A stretch of 64,000 nt of DNA from Arenibacter catalasegens (GCF_002909235.1 NZ_PHQQ01000001.1:310001-374000), one strand, 5' to 3'; positions 42,015 through 52,260 are shown, counted from the stretch's first letter. Program-made: numbers and translations. Notes: a model not told the origin generated them from the sequence alone.

Positions 42015-44438
42015 CTATTGGTCGCCAGTAGTTTTAGAAATATTCAAATCTATTGAAAGGCTATCCTGATCAATGGAATCAAAGGCTATCTCTCCTGGTA
42101 CAATCCCTTGAATTGAATCGACTGATATTGGTGCATCTACCAATATAGCAAGTGTATCCCTTACCCGTAATTCCTGTAAATAAGTAGAATCTTTCTGTGC
42201 GTAATCGTAGGCCTCTTGGGCATTCAATTCTACAAAAGGCCTACAGGGAAAATAATCAAAACCATACTCAAAATTACTGAGTATCGGCCGTTTCCAATAA
42301 CTTAAATTTTTAAATACGGATGCCACAATAGGTAGCGCCGTATTAGAACCAGAACCCATACTCGTGGATGCAAACTGAACCCGTTTATCAAAGGTACCTA
42401 CCCATGAACCAACAACAAGTTCGGGAGAACAAGCTATAAACCAACCATCGCCATTATTTTGAGTAGTTCCCGTCTTACCGATAAGATTATAGGGAATTTC
42501 ATAGCCCACTAAACGAGATCCTGTACCCTCCTTAATAACCCCTTCCATCATTTTTTGAATGGATTTAATGTTTTCCGTGCTGGCTACGCGTCCTAGGTAT
42601 AAGGGCTTTGCTTCATACAACAAATTACCCTGTTCATCCTCTATGCGGTCAATGGCATAGGGTTTTATTTTATTTCCTCCGTTGGAGATACTGGCATAAG
42701 CGGTTACCATTTCCATTAAGCTAATATCCGCAGTGCCTAGCACTATGGAAGGCACATTTGGAAGCTCGGATTCTATACCCATCCTTTTTGCCTGCTCCAA
42801 TACTCTTTCTATCCCAGTCTTCAACTGAAGGGTTACTGAAACAGTATTTATGGAATTCACCAAAGCCCCATACATACTATAACTACCTCCATATTTATTA
42901 TTGGAATTTCGAGGTCTCCAATCCTCATATTTCGAGTAGGTAACAAGATTATTGTCATAGTAATTACAAGGCTCCTCTCCTGCTTGCAAGGCTGCCAAAT
43001 AGGTAATGGGCTTAAAGGTGGACCCCACCTGCCTCGGCGTGGTAACATTGTCCATTTGACTAAATCCATAATCGATTCCACCTACATATCCCATTATTCT
43101 TCCAGAGGTACTGCTTACTGCTATAACTCCGGCATGCAACCTATTTATACTTTTTACAATTGAATCCTCCAAAGACTGCAGCTGATCTTCATATCCTTTG
43201 CCGATTACCCAATATTTTCTATTTTGTTTTTCCTCGACAAATGCTTCGATCGCCGATTCCGTTATTCCACTAAGCCGCATTTGCCGCACTTCGTTATTTT
43301 GATCCACCAATTTTTTCAACAACACCTCCTTACCCCCCTCGGTAGTTGCTGAGGCCCAATAAGTATCCATAAGTTTTTGCAGGTTGTCCGCTTGACGGTG
43401 CAGGGCAGATTCTGCATACTTCTGTATGTTGACATTTAGGGTAGAATAAATATTTAAACCATCTGCCTCCAAATCGTAAATATGACCGTCAGGTGCAGGG
43501 TTCTCAGTTGCCCAAACTGCAAATTCCGTAGCAACATAATCTTTGAAATAAGCAGAAAAAGAAGATACTTTTTTTGGAGTCTGATAATCCACCTTCATTG
43601 GAATCTGGGCCTCTGCAAAAGCTTCTTCCGTGATATAATTGTATTTAAGCATTTGGGAAAGTACCACATTTCGTCTTTGCTCGGCCCTTTCGGGAAACCT
43701 TCTGGGATTATAGTAAGATGGTGCCTTTAACAGGCCAACCAAGGTTGCACTTTCCGACAAAGTCAGTTCCTCGGGCACCTTGTTAAAAAATCGGAATGCT
43801 GCCTTTTCAATCCCATAAATATTTTCACCAAAAGATACCGTATTGAAATAGAGCAAAATAACATCCTCTTTATCATATATACTCTCAAGTCTTCTGGCTA
43901 TAAATATTTCCCTTATTTTATTAATTGGGGTAGAAAGAAAAAACTGTTCTTCCCTGCCAAACAAATTTTTGGCCACCTGTTGGGTAATAGTACTGCCACC
44001 TCCTGCGTTTTGCTGCAAAATGATGGATTTTATCAATACCCTCGCATAACTCCGGTAATCGATTCCACCATGCTGATAAAAACGTACATCTTCAGTAGCA
44101 ACTAACGCCTCTTTAAGGGAGGACCTTATCTGTGAACTATCGGCATTAGATCTATTTTGAAGATAATAATACCCTATGGGTTCTTTATCGGAGGCATAAA
44201 TGGTTGAGGTTACAGGGTTTTTTAAACTTTTTAAATAGGCCTTTGTTGGTAATTTGCCAAAGGCACCCAAATAAATGATCAAAAAAAGCAAAAACAGACT
44301 TGTAAATCCGGCAATACCAGCAAATAATAATGATTTAAATGGATGTTTCCTGACATATGCCAACACCTTCATTAACCTACTCCAGCTTGACACCAAAACA
44401 TTCCTAACACTTTCCAAAAACATATTATCTTTTCTCAA
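42015..44438 (-). CDS. Class A penicillin-binding protein (transglycosylase/transpeptidase)
   Basis: The 807-residue protein has a short cytoplasmic tail and one membrane helix (about 35-60). Its GT51 transglycosylase domain contains ATEDVRFYQHGGID and GGGSTITQQVAKNLFGR, and its transpeptidase domain has Ser473 in STFK, the SIN motif in NSINTVSV and KTG in GKTGTTQNNGDGW. It polymerises and cross-links peptidoglycan in the periplasm. The layout fits the PBP1a group. The protein of unknown function behind it may share its transcript. Confidence 0.94.
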   Translation of the reverse strand: MRKDNMFLESVRNVLVSSWSRLMKVLAYVRKHPFKSLLFAGIAGFTSLFLLFLIIYLGAFGKLPTKAYLKSLKNPVTSTIYASDKEPIGYYYLQNRSNADSSQIRSSLKEALVATEDVRFYQHGGIDYRSYARVLIKSIILQQNAGGGSTITQQVAKNLFGREEQFFLSTPINKIREIFIARRLESIYDKEDVILLYFNTVSFGENIYGIEKAAFRFFNKVPEELTLSESATLVGLLKAPSYYNPRRFPERAEQRRNVVLSQMLKYNYITEEAFAEAQIPMKVDYQTPKKVSSFSAYFKDYVATEFAVWATENPAPDGHIYDLEADGLNIYSTLNVNIQKYAESALHRQADNLQKLMDTYWASATTEGGKEVLLKKLVDQNNEVRQMRLSGITESAIEAFVEEKQNRKYWVIGKGYEDQLQSLEDSIVKSINRLHAGVIAVSSTSGRIMGYVGGIDYGFSQMDNVTTPRQVGSTFKPITYLAALQAGEEPCNYYDNNLVTYSKYEDWRPRNSNNKYGGSYSMYGALVNSINTVSVTLQLKTGIERVLEQAKRMGIESELPNVPSIVLGTADISLMEMVTAYASISNGGNKIKPYAIDRIEDEQGNLLYEAKPLYLGRVASTENIKSIQKMMEGVIKEGTGSRLVGYEIPYNLIGKTGTTQNNGDGWFIACSPELVVGSWVGTFDKRVQFASTSMGSGSNTALPIVASVFKNLSYWKRPILSNFEYGFDYFPCRPFVELNAQEAYDYAQKDSTYLQELRVRDTLAILVDAPISVDSIQGIVPGEIAFDSIDQDSLSIDLNISKTTGDQ

Positions 44439-44981
44439 ATTTCTACATTTACAATTCGGTTACAAAAAAATAAGTCAATATTAAATAAGAATTACCCTTT
44501 TACCAATAAATAATTTTATAGGAATTTATAATAAGAGAATTTTGTATATCCAATTGCTTCATTAGAAATTACAAAACCTATAAATTAGGTTTCCAAAAAG
44601 GTATGATCTTTAACTTCGTTTTTAATGTTTTAGTTCTTCTACTTGTGTCTAGCCAATGAATGTCTTGATGTACATCAGAAAAAAATATAATTACAACGAT
44701 CATATCAATTTTAACTTTTAAAATCGTTTCTTCTTATTTATCTTGCTGATTAATTGCCCGTTAGAGATATTGAATCGATTATCAAAAGAATTGAAATTTT
44801 AAGATAATATGCAATATTTGCGTTTTATCTTTGTAAAACGATCCGGAAATCTTTTCGAGCAAGGTAGATTGATTATCCTAATTAAATACATATTTGCGAA
44901 TATTGTATTTTTTGTATTACCATTACTATAAGTAATATAGTTTTCGATAGGTAGTTTATTTGCATTTTAGAATCCAATCTT
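44439..44981. other. Longest intergenic stretch of the window (543 bp)
   Basis: Very AT-rich, no ORF with protein-like composition. It contains divergent promoters for the PBP and apaG; one TAnnTTTG box is seen at 44826. Confidence 0.5.
44826..44833 (+). promoter_or_regulatory. Possible -7 box (TATCTTTG) upstream of apaG
   Basis: Exact consensus match, but 149 bp before the ATG, so it would give a long leader; no -33 element is clear. Confidence 0.35.
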
Positions 44982-45368
44982 ATGATAACACAGGTAACTA
45001 AAGGAATAAAAATATCGGTGAACACGAGTTTTGAAGGAACTTTCTTCAAGAATTATAAGATGCATTTTGCTTTCGGCTATACCATTACCATAGAAAACCA
45101 AAGCAAAGATTCGGTTCAATTAACGTCACGTCATTGGCAGATTTATGATTCGCTAAACGAATTGGAAGTGTTGGATGGCGAAGGGGTTATTGGCAAAAAA
45201 CCAGTAATTAAACCTGGCGAATCGCACACCTACAGTTCTGGGTGCCTATTGGCTTCCACTATAGGAGCCATGAAAGGTCACTATAACATGGTAAGCATAA
45301 ACAATTCAGAGAAGTTTAGGGTTTATATTCCCACTTTTAAATTTAGTGCTCCATTTGCCCTAAATTAG
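44982..45368 (+). CDS. apaG: ApaG-domain protein
   Basis: The 128-residue single-domain protein has the ApaG/DUF525 pattern: GIKISVNTSFEG, FGYTITIENQSKDSVQLTSRHWQIYDS, GEGVIGKKPVIKPGESHTYSSGC and MKGHYNMV. It forms a fibronectin-III-like sandwich. In enterobacteria apaG is linked to Co/Mg homeostasis and Ap4A metabolism; its role in Bacteroidota is unknown. It is monocistronic. Confidence 0.93.
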   Translation: MITQVTKGIKISVNTSFEGTFFKNYKMHFAFGYTITIENQSKDSVQLTSRHWQIYDSLNELEVLDGEGVIGKKPVIKPGESHTYSSGCLLASTIGAMKGHYNMVSINNSEKFRVYIPTFKFSAPFALN

Positions 45369-45539
45369 TCTTCCAAATTGCCTGGTCTTTTTCATAATTT
45401 CCCTTGGTTTTCTTTCATGGGAAACATTGGTATTGTATTAACTATCAACTCCCCAGAATCTGGCTATTCTAATTTAGAATACCACACTAAAAAGCATAAT
45501 TCACGCACCACTTCCTTTTAATATCGCAGATGAATTTAG

Positions 45540-45547
45540 TACCTTTG
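45540..45547 (+). promoter_or_regulatory. -7 box (TACCTTTG) of pruA
   Basis: Exact TAnnTTTG match 30 bp before the ATG. Confidence 0.6.
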
Positions 45548-45577
45548 TGGTGAATTTGAACTTAAAAATAAATTATC

Positions 45578-47206
45578 ATGGGTAAAGGATTCTTTCAAGT
45601 CCCTACGGCATATAACGAACCTATTAAGAGTTATGCCCCTGGCTCTCCAGAGCGGGAAGAAGTATTAAAACAATACAGCACCTATTTCAATGGCCACACC
45701 GACGTTGCAATGTATATTGACGGGAAGGATGTTAAAACGGGACAAACCAAACCTATTTCCCCACCGCACGACCATAAGCATATAGTGGGCCAATATCATA
45801 CTGCAAAGAAGGAAGATGTATCCCATGCCATTGCCAACGCATTGGAAGCAAGGGAACATTGGGCTAATCTGGAATGGGAACAACGTGCTGCCATTTTCCT
45901 AAAAGCCGCAGAGTTAATTTCAGGACCTTATAGGGCAAAAATTAATGCTGCAACGATGATTGCGCAATCAAAAAATATACATCAGGCAGAGATCGATGCG
46001 GCATGTGAACTTATAGATTTCCTTCGATTCAATGTAGAGTACATGTCCCAGATCTATGAGGAACAACCGGATTCTGCCGAAGGTATTTGGAACAGGGTGG
46101 AATACCGTCCGTTAGAAGGCTTTATCTACGCCATAACTCCGTTTAATTTTACCGCAATTGCAGGAAACCTTCCCGCGAGTGCAGCAATGATGGGAAATGT
46201 AGTACTATGGAAACCAAGCGATAGTCAGGTCTTTTCTGCCAAAGTAATAGTAGACATCTTTAAGGAGGCAGGAGTACCAGATGGCGTTATCAATGTGGTT
46301 TATGGCGACCCTGTAATGATTACAAAAGAAGCATTGAGCAGTCCAGATTTTGCGGGAATCCATTATACAGGATCCACCCATGTCTTTAAAGAGCTATGGA
46401 AACAGATAGGGAACAACATTCATATCTACAAAACCTATCCTAGGATTGTTGGGGAAACAGGTGGCAAGGATTTCATTATAGCCCATCCTACCGCGAATCC
46501 TAAGCAAGTAGCTACTGCTATTGTGAGGGGCGCCTTTGAATTCCAGGGACAGAAATGTAGTGCTGCCTCTAGGGTCTACCTTCCGAAATCTATTTCCAAA
46601 GAAATATTGGATTTTGCTAAATCCGATGTGGAATCGTTCAATAAACCAGGATCTCCCGAAGACATGAGTAATTATATTACTGCCGTTATACATGAAGGTT
46701 CTTTTGACAAACTGGCCAAATATATTGATCAGGCCAAAAAAGACAAGAATGCTGAAATTTATGCTGGTGGGAATTATGATAAATCCAAAGGTTATTTTAT
46801 TGAACCAACGGTCATTGTAACGACCGACCCAAAATATACTACCATGGAAACCGAGCTTTTTGGACCCGTGGTTACCATTTATATTTATGAGGACAAGGAT
46901 TGGGCTAAAACACTTAAACTGGTAGATAGCACCTCTGAATACGCCCTTACCGGCGCTGTCCTCTCAGGTGATCGATATGCTATTGCGGAGGCAACGAAAG
47001 CTTTACAGAACTGTGCAGGAAACTTTTACATCAATGATAAACCCACTGGTGCCGTTGTAGGGCAACAACCATTTGGTGGAGCAAGGGCATCCGGCACAAA
47101 TGATAAGGCCGGTTCGGCCCAAAACCTATTGCGTTGGGTATCCCCAAGGTTGATTAAAGAAACCTTTGTTACCCCAGTGGATTACAGATACCCGTTTTTG
47201 GGCTAA
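45578..47206 (+). CDS. pruA: 1-pyrroline-5-carboxylate dehydrogenase (L-glutamate gamma-semialdehyde dehydrogenase)
   Basis: The 542-residue aldehyde dehydrogenase has the oxyanion Asn in TPFNFTAIAGNLP, the catalytic Glu in GETGGKDFI and catalytic Cys327 in FQGQKCSAASR. ETELFGPVVTIYIYEDKDW and GQQPFGGARASGTNDKAG near the end are specific to P5C dehydrogenases. It oxidises glutamate semialdehyde from proline to glutamate. Length matches the stand-alone bacterial/eukaryal form, not the PutA fusion. It is monocistronic, with a strong terminator. Confidence 0.95.
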   Translation: MGKGFFQVPTAYNEPIKSYAPGSPEREEVLKQYSTYFNGHTDVAMYIDGKDVKTGQTKPISPPHDHKHIVGQYHTAKKEDVSHAIANALEAREHWANLEWEQRAAIFLKAAELISGPYRAKINAATMIAQSKNIHQAEIDAACELIDFLRFNVEYMSQIYEEQPDSAEGIWNRVEYRPLEGFIYAITPFNFTAIAGNLPASAAMMGNVVLWKPSDSQVFSAKVIVDIFKEAGVPDGVINVVYGDPVMITKEALSSPDFAGIHYTGSTHVFKELWKQIGNNIHIYKTYPRIVGETGGKDFIIAHPTANPKQVATAIVRGAFEFQGQKCSAASRVYLPKSISKEILDFAKSDVESFNKPGSPEDMSNYITAVIHEGSFDKLAKYIDQAKKDKNAEIYAGGNYDKSKGYFIEPTVIVTTDPKYTTMETELFGPVVTIYIYEDKDWAKTLKLVDSTSEYALTGAVLSGDRYAIAEATKALQNCAGNFYINDKPTGAVVGQQPFGGARASGTNDKAGSAQNLLRWVSPRLIKETFVTPVDYRYPFLG

Positions 47207-47227
47207 CAGAAGTCATTTTATAATTAT

Positions 47228-47262
47228 AAAGCCCGTATTTGCGATTTGCAAATACGGGCTTT
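47228..47262 (+). terminator. Terminator of pruA
   Basis: Perfect 15-bp stem AAAGCCCGTATTTGC / GCAAATACGGGCTTT with a 5-base loop. Confidence 0.92.
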
Positions 47263-47520
47263 ATTCTTGAAATAATCCTTTTAATAAAACTGGGCTAGAA
47301 ACATTCCGCAATCAAACTAAAGGCAGAAAAATGCGCTTAATCGTTCAAAAATACAGGAACCGAAAATAACCCCTCAAACATCCCTCTTAATTACTACACA
47401 ATAATAAAATCTGCAGTTAAAAGCAATTATTTAAAATATTTTGACAATAATAATGTAAACTTAACGTTAATTTATTGTAAATTAATAGTCAAAACAAGGT
47501 TAACCTTAAATCAAAGCATC
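47263..47520. other. Leader of the small ORF, no other gene
   Basis: AT-rich; with the pruA terminator it makes up the 314-bp gap. A TTGACA-like element at 47450-47455 may start the transcript of the small ORF; no other structure is evident. Confidence 0.35.
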
Positions 47521-47652
47521 ATGAAAGAAAATCTTAAAAAAAATACTCCTAAAGAGGCAGCAAAAGCCATTTCATTAAGAAATTTTCCTAAATACATAAG
47601 GACCTATGCCAGGACGTGTAGAGAATCTTATTACCATATGTTAAGCCTATAG
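47521..47652 (+). CDS. Possible small basic protein, 43 residues
   Basis: An ATG-initiated frame of 43 codons ends two bases before the end of rsmG on the other strand. The product is basic: it opens MKENLKKNTPKEAAKAI and closes CRESYYHMLSL, with helix-forming composition. The codons look coding-like and it follows a strong terminator plus an AT-rich leader of about 250 bp, which otherwise has no gene to serve. I do not recognise it, and a chance frame is still possible. Confidence 0.4.
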   Translation: MKENLKKNTPKEAAKAISLRNFPKYIRTYARTCRESYYHMLSL

Positions 47653-47654
47653 CC

Positions 47655-48290
47655 CTATCCTTTATATTTAACCGGCAGGTAAACTAACTTTTTGGTTTCA
47701 AAAAATTCCTCCTCAAACATTTCCGAAAGATTATGTATCTGCACGGTACGGTATTCTTTTAGCTCTTCCTCCAAATCACCTCCCTTTAAATAAAGGATTC
47801 CGTTCTTAAGGTCGTGTTCCGATTTCTTCTTGATTTTACCTTTCACCCAGTGGGTAAAAGTAGGCATAGCGGCTACCGCCCTACTAACAATATAATCGAA
47901 CTGACCATCTATTTCCTCTACTCTGGAGTGAATGGCTTTTACATTCGTAATTTCCAATCCCTCCACAACTTCCTGCACTACTTTAATCTTTTTTCCAATG
48001 GCATCAACTAAAGTAAAATGTGTCTCGGGAAACAAAATGGAAAGAGGTATACCGGGAAAGCCTCCGCCAGTACCAACATCCAATACTTTTGCACCAGGAT
48101 TAAATTTATGAAATTTAGCTATCGCTAGGGAATGTAACACATGCCGGAGATACAACTCGTCTATATCTTTTCTGGAAACCACATTTATCTTTAGATTCCA
48201 ATCCTGGTACAGATCCTGCAACTTCTCAAATTGCAGTTTCTGTATATCGGTTAAATCTGGAAAATATTTATAAATAATTGAATGGTCCAT
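47655..48290 (-). CDS. rsmG: 16S rRNA (guanine527-N7) methyltransferase RsmG
   Basis: The 211-residue Rossmann methyltransferase has NVVSRKDIDELYLRHVLHSL, the SAM-binding VLDVGTGGGFPGIPLSI and the later VSRAVAAMPTF. It methylates G527 of 16S rRNA with S-adenosylmethionine (also called GidB). Length is typical. The start at 48290 (MDHSIIYKYFPDLT) is the normal one. The desaturase gene is divergent, 117 bp away. Confidence 0.95.
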   Translation of the reverse strand: MDHSIIYKYFPDLTDIQKLQFEKLQDLYQDWNLKINVVSRKDIDELYLRHVLHSLAIAKFHKFNPGAKVLDVGTGGGFPGIPLSILFPETHFTLVDAIGKKIKVVQEVVEGLEITNVKAIHSRVEEIDGQFDYIVSRAVAAMPTFTHWVKGKIKKKSEHDLKNGILYLKGGDLEEELKEYRTVQIHNLSEMFEEEFFETKKLVYLPVKYKG

Positions 48291-48407
48291 TTTGTTTTAT
48301 TAAATTTTTGCCAAAAATAGTACTTTAATGGGCATGGCCTACGTTTTAACAAAGCAGTTATACTTAATTTGGCCTTGAATTGCCGTATATTTACAAAAAA
48401 ATAAATC

Positions 48408-49511
48408 ATGGACAACAAACCCATAAGATTTTCAAGAAAAGACTCTGCCCAATTTTTCAAGACCCTAAATAAACGTGTTAATGATTATTTTAAGGAAAAT
48501 GACCTTAAAAAAACTGGGAATTGGAAATTGCATATAAAGACTGCCGTAATGTTTGCGCTATTTTTGGCTCCCTATTTTCTAATATTGACCTTAGGGCTTC
48601 CCAATTGGGCTAATTTTTTATTGACCATTACCATGGGTGTGGGAATGGCAGGAGTGGGCATGAATGTAATGCACGACGGAAACCACGGTTCCTATTCCAA
48701 TAAAAAATGGGTGAACAAACTCATGGGGGGCAGCATCTATATCCTTGCCGGAAACGTTTACAATTGGCAAGTTCAGCATAATGTACTGCATCATACCTAC
48801 ACCAATATACACGAGCATGATGAAGATTTGGAAGCAGGAAGAATTTTGCGGTTTTCCAAACATGCCAAGTGGCACAAATTCCATAAATTCCAGCATTTTT
48901 ATTCCCTTTTCCTTTATGGACTTCTTACCTTTAACTGGGCCATTACCACAGATTTCCAACAAATGTATCGCTACACCAAAAGAAAATTGGCCTATGGAAA
49001 ATTCCCCAATCCATTCATGAATTGGAGTATGTTGGTAGCAACAAAGCTTATTTATCTAACCATTTGGATAATACTACCTATGCTATTTTTAGATATAGCA
49101 TGGTGGAAAATTCTTATAGGATTTTTTATCATGCACTATGTTGCCGGCGTTATTTTGAGCGTTGTATTCCAGTTAGCGCACGTTGTAGACGAAGCGGATA
49201 CTCCCTTACCTGAAAAAGACGGCAGCATGAAAAACACTTGGGCCATACATCAATTGTTCACTACCGTAAATTTTGGTACTAAAAACCGTATTGTAAATTG
49301 GTTTACCGGCGGCTTAAACCATCAAGTGGAACATCATATTTTTCCCAACATAAGCCATATACATTACACAAAAATTGCCAAAATTGTTAAAGAGACTGCA
49401 AATGAGTTCAATTTACCATACAACGAATATAAAACTACAAGAAAAGCTATAATTTCGCACTTCAAACATCTGAAGGAATTGGGTAAAAAACCCACATTAC
49501 ATTATCAGTAA
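48408..49511 (+). CDS. Fatty-acid desaturase (acyl-lipid/linoleoyl-CoA type)
   Basis: The 367-residue membrane protein has the three histidine boxes of di-iron desaturases: HDGNHGS, HNVLHHTYTN and HQVEHHIFP. The third box begins with Gln (QVEHH), typical of front-end desaturases, although no cytochrome b5 domain is fused. About four membrane helices are seen (for example MFALFLAPYFLILTLG and LIYLTIWIILPMLFLDI). It introduces a double bond into membrane fatty acids and may serve cold adaptation. The aminotransferase gene follows 14 bp later and may be co-transcribed. Confidence 0.9.
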   Translation: MDNKPIRFSRKDSAQFFKTLNKRVNDYFKENDLKKTGNWKLHIKTAVMFALFLAPYFLILTLGLPNWANFLLTITMGVGMAGVGMNVMHDGNHGSYSNKKWVNKLMGGSIYILAGNVYNWQVQHNVLHHTYTNIHEHDEDLEAGRILRFSKHAKWHKFHKFQHFYSLFLYGLLTFNWAITTDFQQMYRYTKRKLAYGKFPNPFMNWSMLVATKLIYLTIWIILPMLFLDIAWWKILIGFFIMHYVAGVILSVVFQLAHVVDEADTPLPEKDGSMKNTWAIHQLFTTVNFGTKNRIVNWFTGGLNHQVEHHIFPNISHIHYTKIAKIVKETANEFNLPYNEYKTTRKAIISHFKHLKELGKKPTLHYQ

Positions 49512-49525
49512 ATTATAACAGAAAA

Positions 49526-50710
49526 ATGAAAAACCATTTATCCGATAGGATCAACTCCATGTCCACCTCGGCCACATTGGCTATGGCCGCTAAAGCCAGA
49601 GAATTAAAAAGTGAAGGCAAAGATATTATTGGTTTAAGTTTGGGGGAACCAGACTTTAACATACCGGATTTTATCAAAGAAGCCGCTAAACAAGCAATAG
49701 ACCAAAACTATAGCAGTTACTCCCCAGTGGATGGTTATGCAGATTTAAAGCAGGCTATTGCCAATAAATTTAAACGCGACAATGGACTTACTTATGGTCT
49801 GAATCAGATCGTAGTATCTACAGGTGCAAAACAATCCTTGGCAAATATTGCCATGGTAATGCTCAATGATGGTGATGAAGTTATTCTACCAGCTCCATAT
49901 TGGGTAAGTTACAGCGATATTGTAAAATTGGCCGAAGGTGTACCCGTGGAAGTTCCTACGAGTATCGACACCGATTTCAAGATGACCCCGGAACAATTGG
50001 AAAAAGCCATTACACCCAAAACCAAAATGATCTGGTTTAGCTCCCCCTGTAATCCAAGTGGATCCGTATACAATCAGGAAGAATTGGAAGGCTTGGCTGC
50101 AGTATTGAGAAATCATCCAAATATTTTTATAGTTTCCGATGAAATTTATGAGCATATTAATTTCATTGGTGCCCATGTAAGTATTGCAAATATTGATGGA
50201 ATGTACGACCGCACCATTACGGTAAACGGTGTTTCTAAGGCATTTGCCATGACTGGATGGCGTATTGGTTACATTGGTGGTCCAGAATGGATTGCAAAGG
50301 CCTGTAACAAGTTCCAAGGACAGATTACCAGTGGTGCCAATGCTATTGCCCAACGTGCTACCATAGCAGCTCTTGACGCCCCTATTTCCTCAATTAAATT
50401 CATGATCGATGAATTCCACAAAAGACGTGATTTAGTTTTAGCGTTATTGGGTGAAATAAAAGGATTTAACCTTAATGTACCCGAGGGAGCATTTTACGTA
50501 TTCCCGGACATCTCTAGCTTTTTTGGAAAAACGCTTAACGGAATCTTAATCAATAATGCTTCCGATTTTGCACTATACCTTTTAGAAAAAGCAAATGTGG
50601 CCACCGTTACAGGTGAAGCCTTTGGAAATGCCAATTGTATACGTATATCCTATGCCGCCTCCGAGAAGGAATTGAGAGAGGCTGTTTCCAGAATAAAAGC
50701 AGTTTTATAA
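49526..50710 (+). CDS. aspC: Class I PLP aminotransferase, aspartate aminotransferase type
   Basis: The 394-residue enzyme has the family start LSLGEPDFNIPDFI, SPCNPSGSVY, the Asp of the cofactor site in IVSDEIYEHI and the PLP lysine Lys238 in VSKAFAMTGWRIGY. A substrate-carboxylate arginine lies in NCIRISYAAS. It belongs to the I-gamma group of aspartate/prephenate aminotransferases. The exact substrate could be aspartate, prephenate or both. It ends at a strong bidirectional terminator. Confidence 0.92.
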   Translation: MKNHLSDRINSMSTSATLAMAAKARELKSEGKDIIGLSLGEPDFNIPDFIKEAAKQAIDQNYSSYSPVDGYADLKQAIANKFKRDNGLTYGLNQIVVSTGAKQSLANIAMVMLNDGDEVILPAPYWVSYSDIVKLAEGVPVEVPTSIDTDFKMTPEQLEKAITPKTKMIWFSSPCNPSGSVYNQEELEGLAAVLRNHPNIFIVSDEIYEHINFIGAHVSIANIDGMYDRTITVNGVSKAFAMTGWRIGYIGGPEWIAKACNKFQGQITSGANAIAQRATIAALDAPISSIKFMIDEFHKRRDLVLALLGEIKGFNLNVPEGAFYVFPDISSFFGKTLNGILINNASDFALYLLEKANVATVTGEAFGNANCIRISYAASEKELREAVSRIKAVL

Positions 50711-50728
50711 TTAACGACAATAATCCAA

Positions 50729-50766
50729 AAAAAAATGGACGTCTTAACCGACGTCCATTTTTTTTG
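50729..50766. terminator. Bidirectional terminator between aspC and trkH
   Basis: Perfect 11-bp stem AAATGGACGTC / GACGTCCATTT with a 6-base loop, A run left and T run right. Confidence 0.92.
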
Positions 50767-50769
50767 TTT

Positions 50770-52260
50770 TTATATGCGCTTCCAGAAATATGGAGAAAAT
50801 AAAATCAATACGGTAAACAGTTCCAATCTACCCAAGAGCATTAGGAATCCGCACCACCATTTCCCCAACGCGGGGAGGCTATTAAAATTGGCCAAAGGAT
50901 TTAAGGTACCTAAAGCCGGACCCACATTTCCCAGGGAAGATGCAGCACCACCAACGGCACTTTCAAAATCTAGCCCCAGTGCACCAAGCACTAAAGATCC
51001 AATTATAAACAGCAACATATAAAGTACAAAAAAGGCGATGATGTTATATACAATTTTTTCCTGTACCGTCTTATTGTTATACCTAACGGGAATAATGGCA
51101 TTGACATGTAGGGTACGTTTAAATTCCAATAAACCGTTCTTAATAATAAGTAAGTGCCTCATTACCTTGATACCACCAGCGGTAGAACCGGCCGAGCCAC
51201 CAAGGAAAAATAGTCCAAAAAAGAATACGGTTAAAAAAGGTGTCCAAGAAGTAAAATCGGCCGTTACAAAACCTGTGGTCGTAATCACCGAAACCACTTG
51301 AAACAAAGCATGCCTAAATGCACTTTCGCCTTCCCCAAATACCATGGGATGAAAATCGGACTCTTGAACATTGGCCTGAAAATACACTACCAAACTGGCA
51401 ACTATGGTAAAACAAATTATAAAAATGGAGTAGAACTTAAATTCCTCATCCATAATCACTTTTTGCACCCTGCCTTTAAAGGCATAATAACTTAGTACAA
51501 AGTTGCTACCTGCCAAAAACATAAACAGAATTACAATGTATTGTATCAAAGGTTGGTCGTTCCAATAGGCCATGCTGGCATTCTTGGTAGAAAACCCCCC
51601 TGTAGATAGCGTTGCCAAAGAGTGATTTATTGCATCGAAAAAAGACATTCCAGCAAGTTTCAATAATAGGGTTTCAGCCACCGTATAACTAAAATAAATT
51701 AACCATAATCGTTTGGCTGTATCCGTAATCCTAGGATGAAGTTTATCCCCACTTGGTCCAGGAGCCTCCGCTGCAAAAAGCTGCATCCCTCCTATTCCCA
51801 AAAGTGGTAAAATGGCTATAGCAAGTACTATAATCCCCATCCCCCCGATCCAATGCGTTAAACTTCTCCATAATAAAATCCCCTCTGGCAAAGCCTCTAT
51901 ATCATCTACAATTGAGGCTCCGGTAGTAGTATAACCGGAAATAGTTTCAAAAAATGCATTGGTAACACCCGGAATAGCTCCAGAAAAAAGATAGGGCAAC
52001 ATTCCTGAGGCGGACATTACCAACCACCCAAAAGTAACAATGATATAACCTTCCTTTCGTTTTACTTCCTTTTTATGATGGCGCGTATAAAACATAGCCA
52101 AAACACCTACCAGCATTGTTACTATAGCAGCAAGCGTAATGCCCAAGGTAGCCCCGTCGTCGTAAATTCCACTGACTACTGCAGCCAAAATCATAAAAAA
52201 ACCATTGCAAAGCAATAGCAATCCCATGAGGTGAATGATAATTTTAGAATTTAAACCCAT
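50770..52260 (-). CDS. trkH: Potassium uptake channel subunit TrkH
   Basis: The protein is 496 residues from the ATG at 52260. The frame continues to 52296, but that would overlap the trkA coding region. The four pore repeats are visible, for example SGYTTTGASIV, LATLSTGGFSTKNAS and VVSVITTTGFVTADF, with about ten membrane helices. TrkH forms the K+ path and is gated by TrkA, encoded one base upstream on the same strand. The pair is a two-gene operon ending at the shared terminator. Confidence 0.95.
   Translation of the reverse strand: MGLNSKIIIHLMGLLLLCNGFFMILAAVVSGIYDDGATLGITLAAIVTMLVGVLAMFYTRHHKKEVKRKEGYIIVTFGWLVMSASGMLPYLFSGAIPGVTNAFFETISGYTTTGASIVDDIEALPEGILLWRSLTHWIGGMGIIVLAIAILPLLGIGGMQLFAAEAPGPSGDKLHPRITDTAKRLWLIYFSYTVAETLLLKLAGMSFFDAINHSLATLSTGGFSTKNASMAYWNDQPLIQYIVILFMFLAGSNFVLSYYAFKGRVQKVIMDEEFKFYSIFIICFTIVASLVVYFQANVQESDFHPMVFGEGESAFRHALFQVVSVITTTGFVTADFTSWTPFLTVFFFGLFFLGGSAGSTAGGIKVMRHLLIIKNGLLEFKRTLHVNAIIPVRYNNKTVQEKIVYNIIAFFVLYMLLFIIGSLVLGALGLDFESAVGGAASSLGNVGPALGTLNPLANFNSLPALGKWWCGFLMLLGRLELFTVLILFSPYFWKRI

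Noticed and set aside
51038-51301. Plus-strand frame inside trkH
   Set aside because: Antisense shadow; trkH pore motifs on the minus strand explain the open frame.
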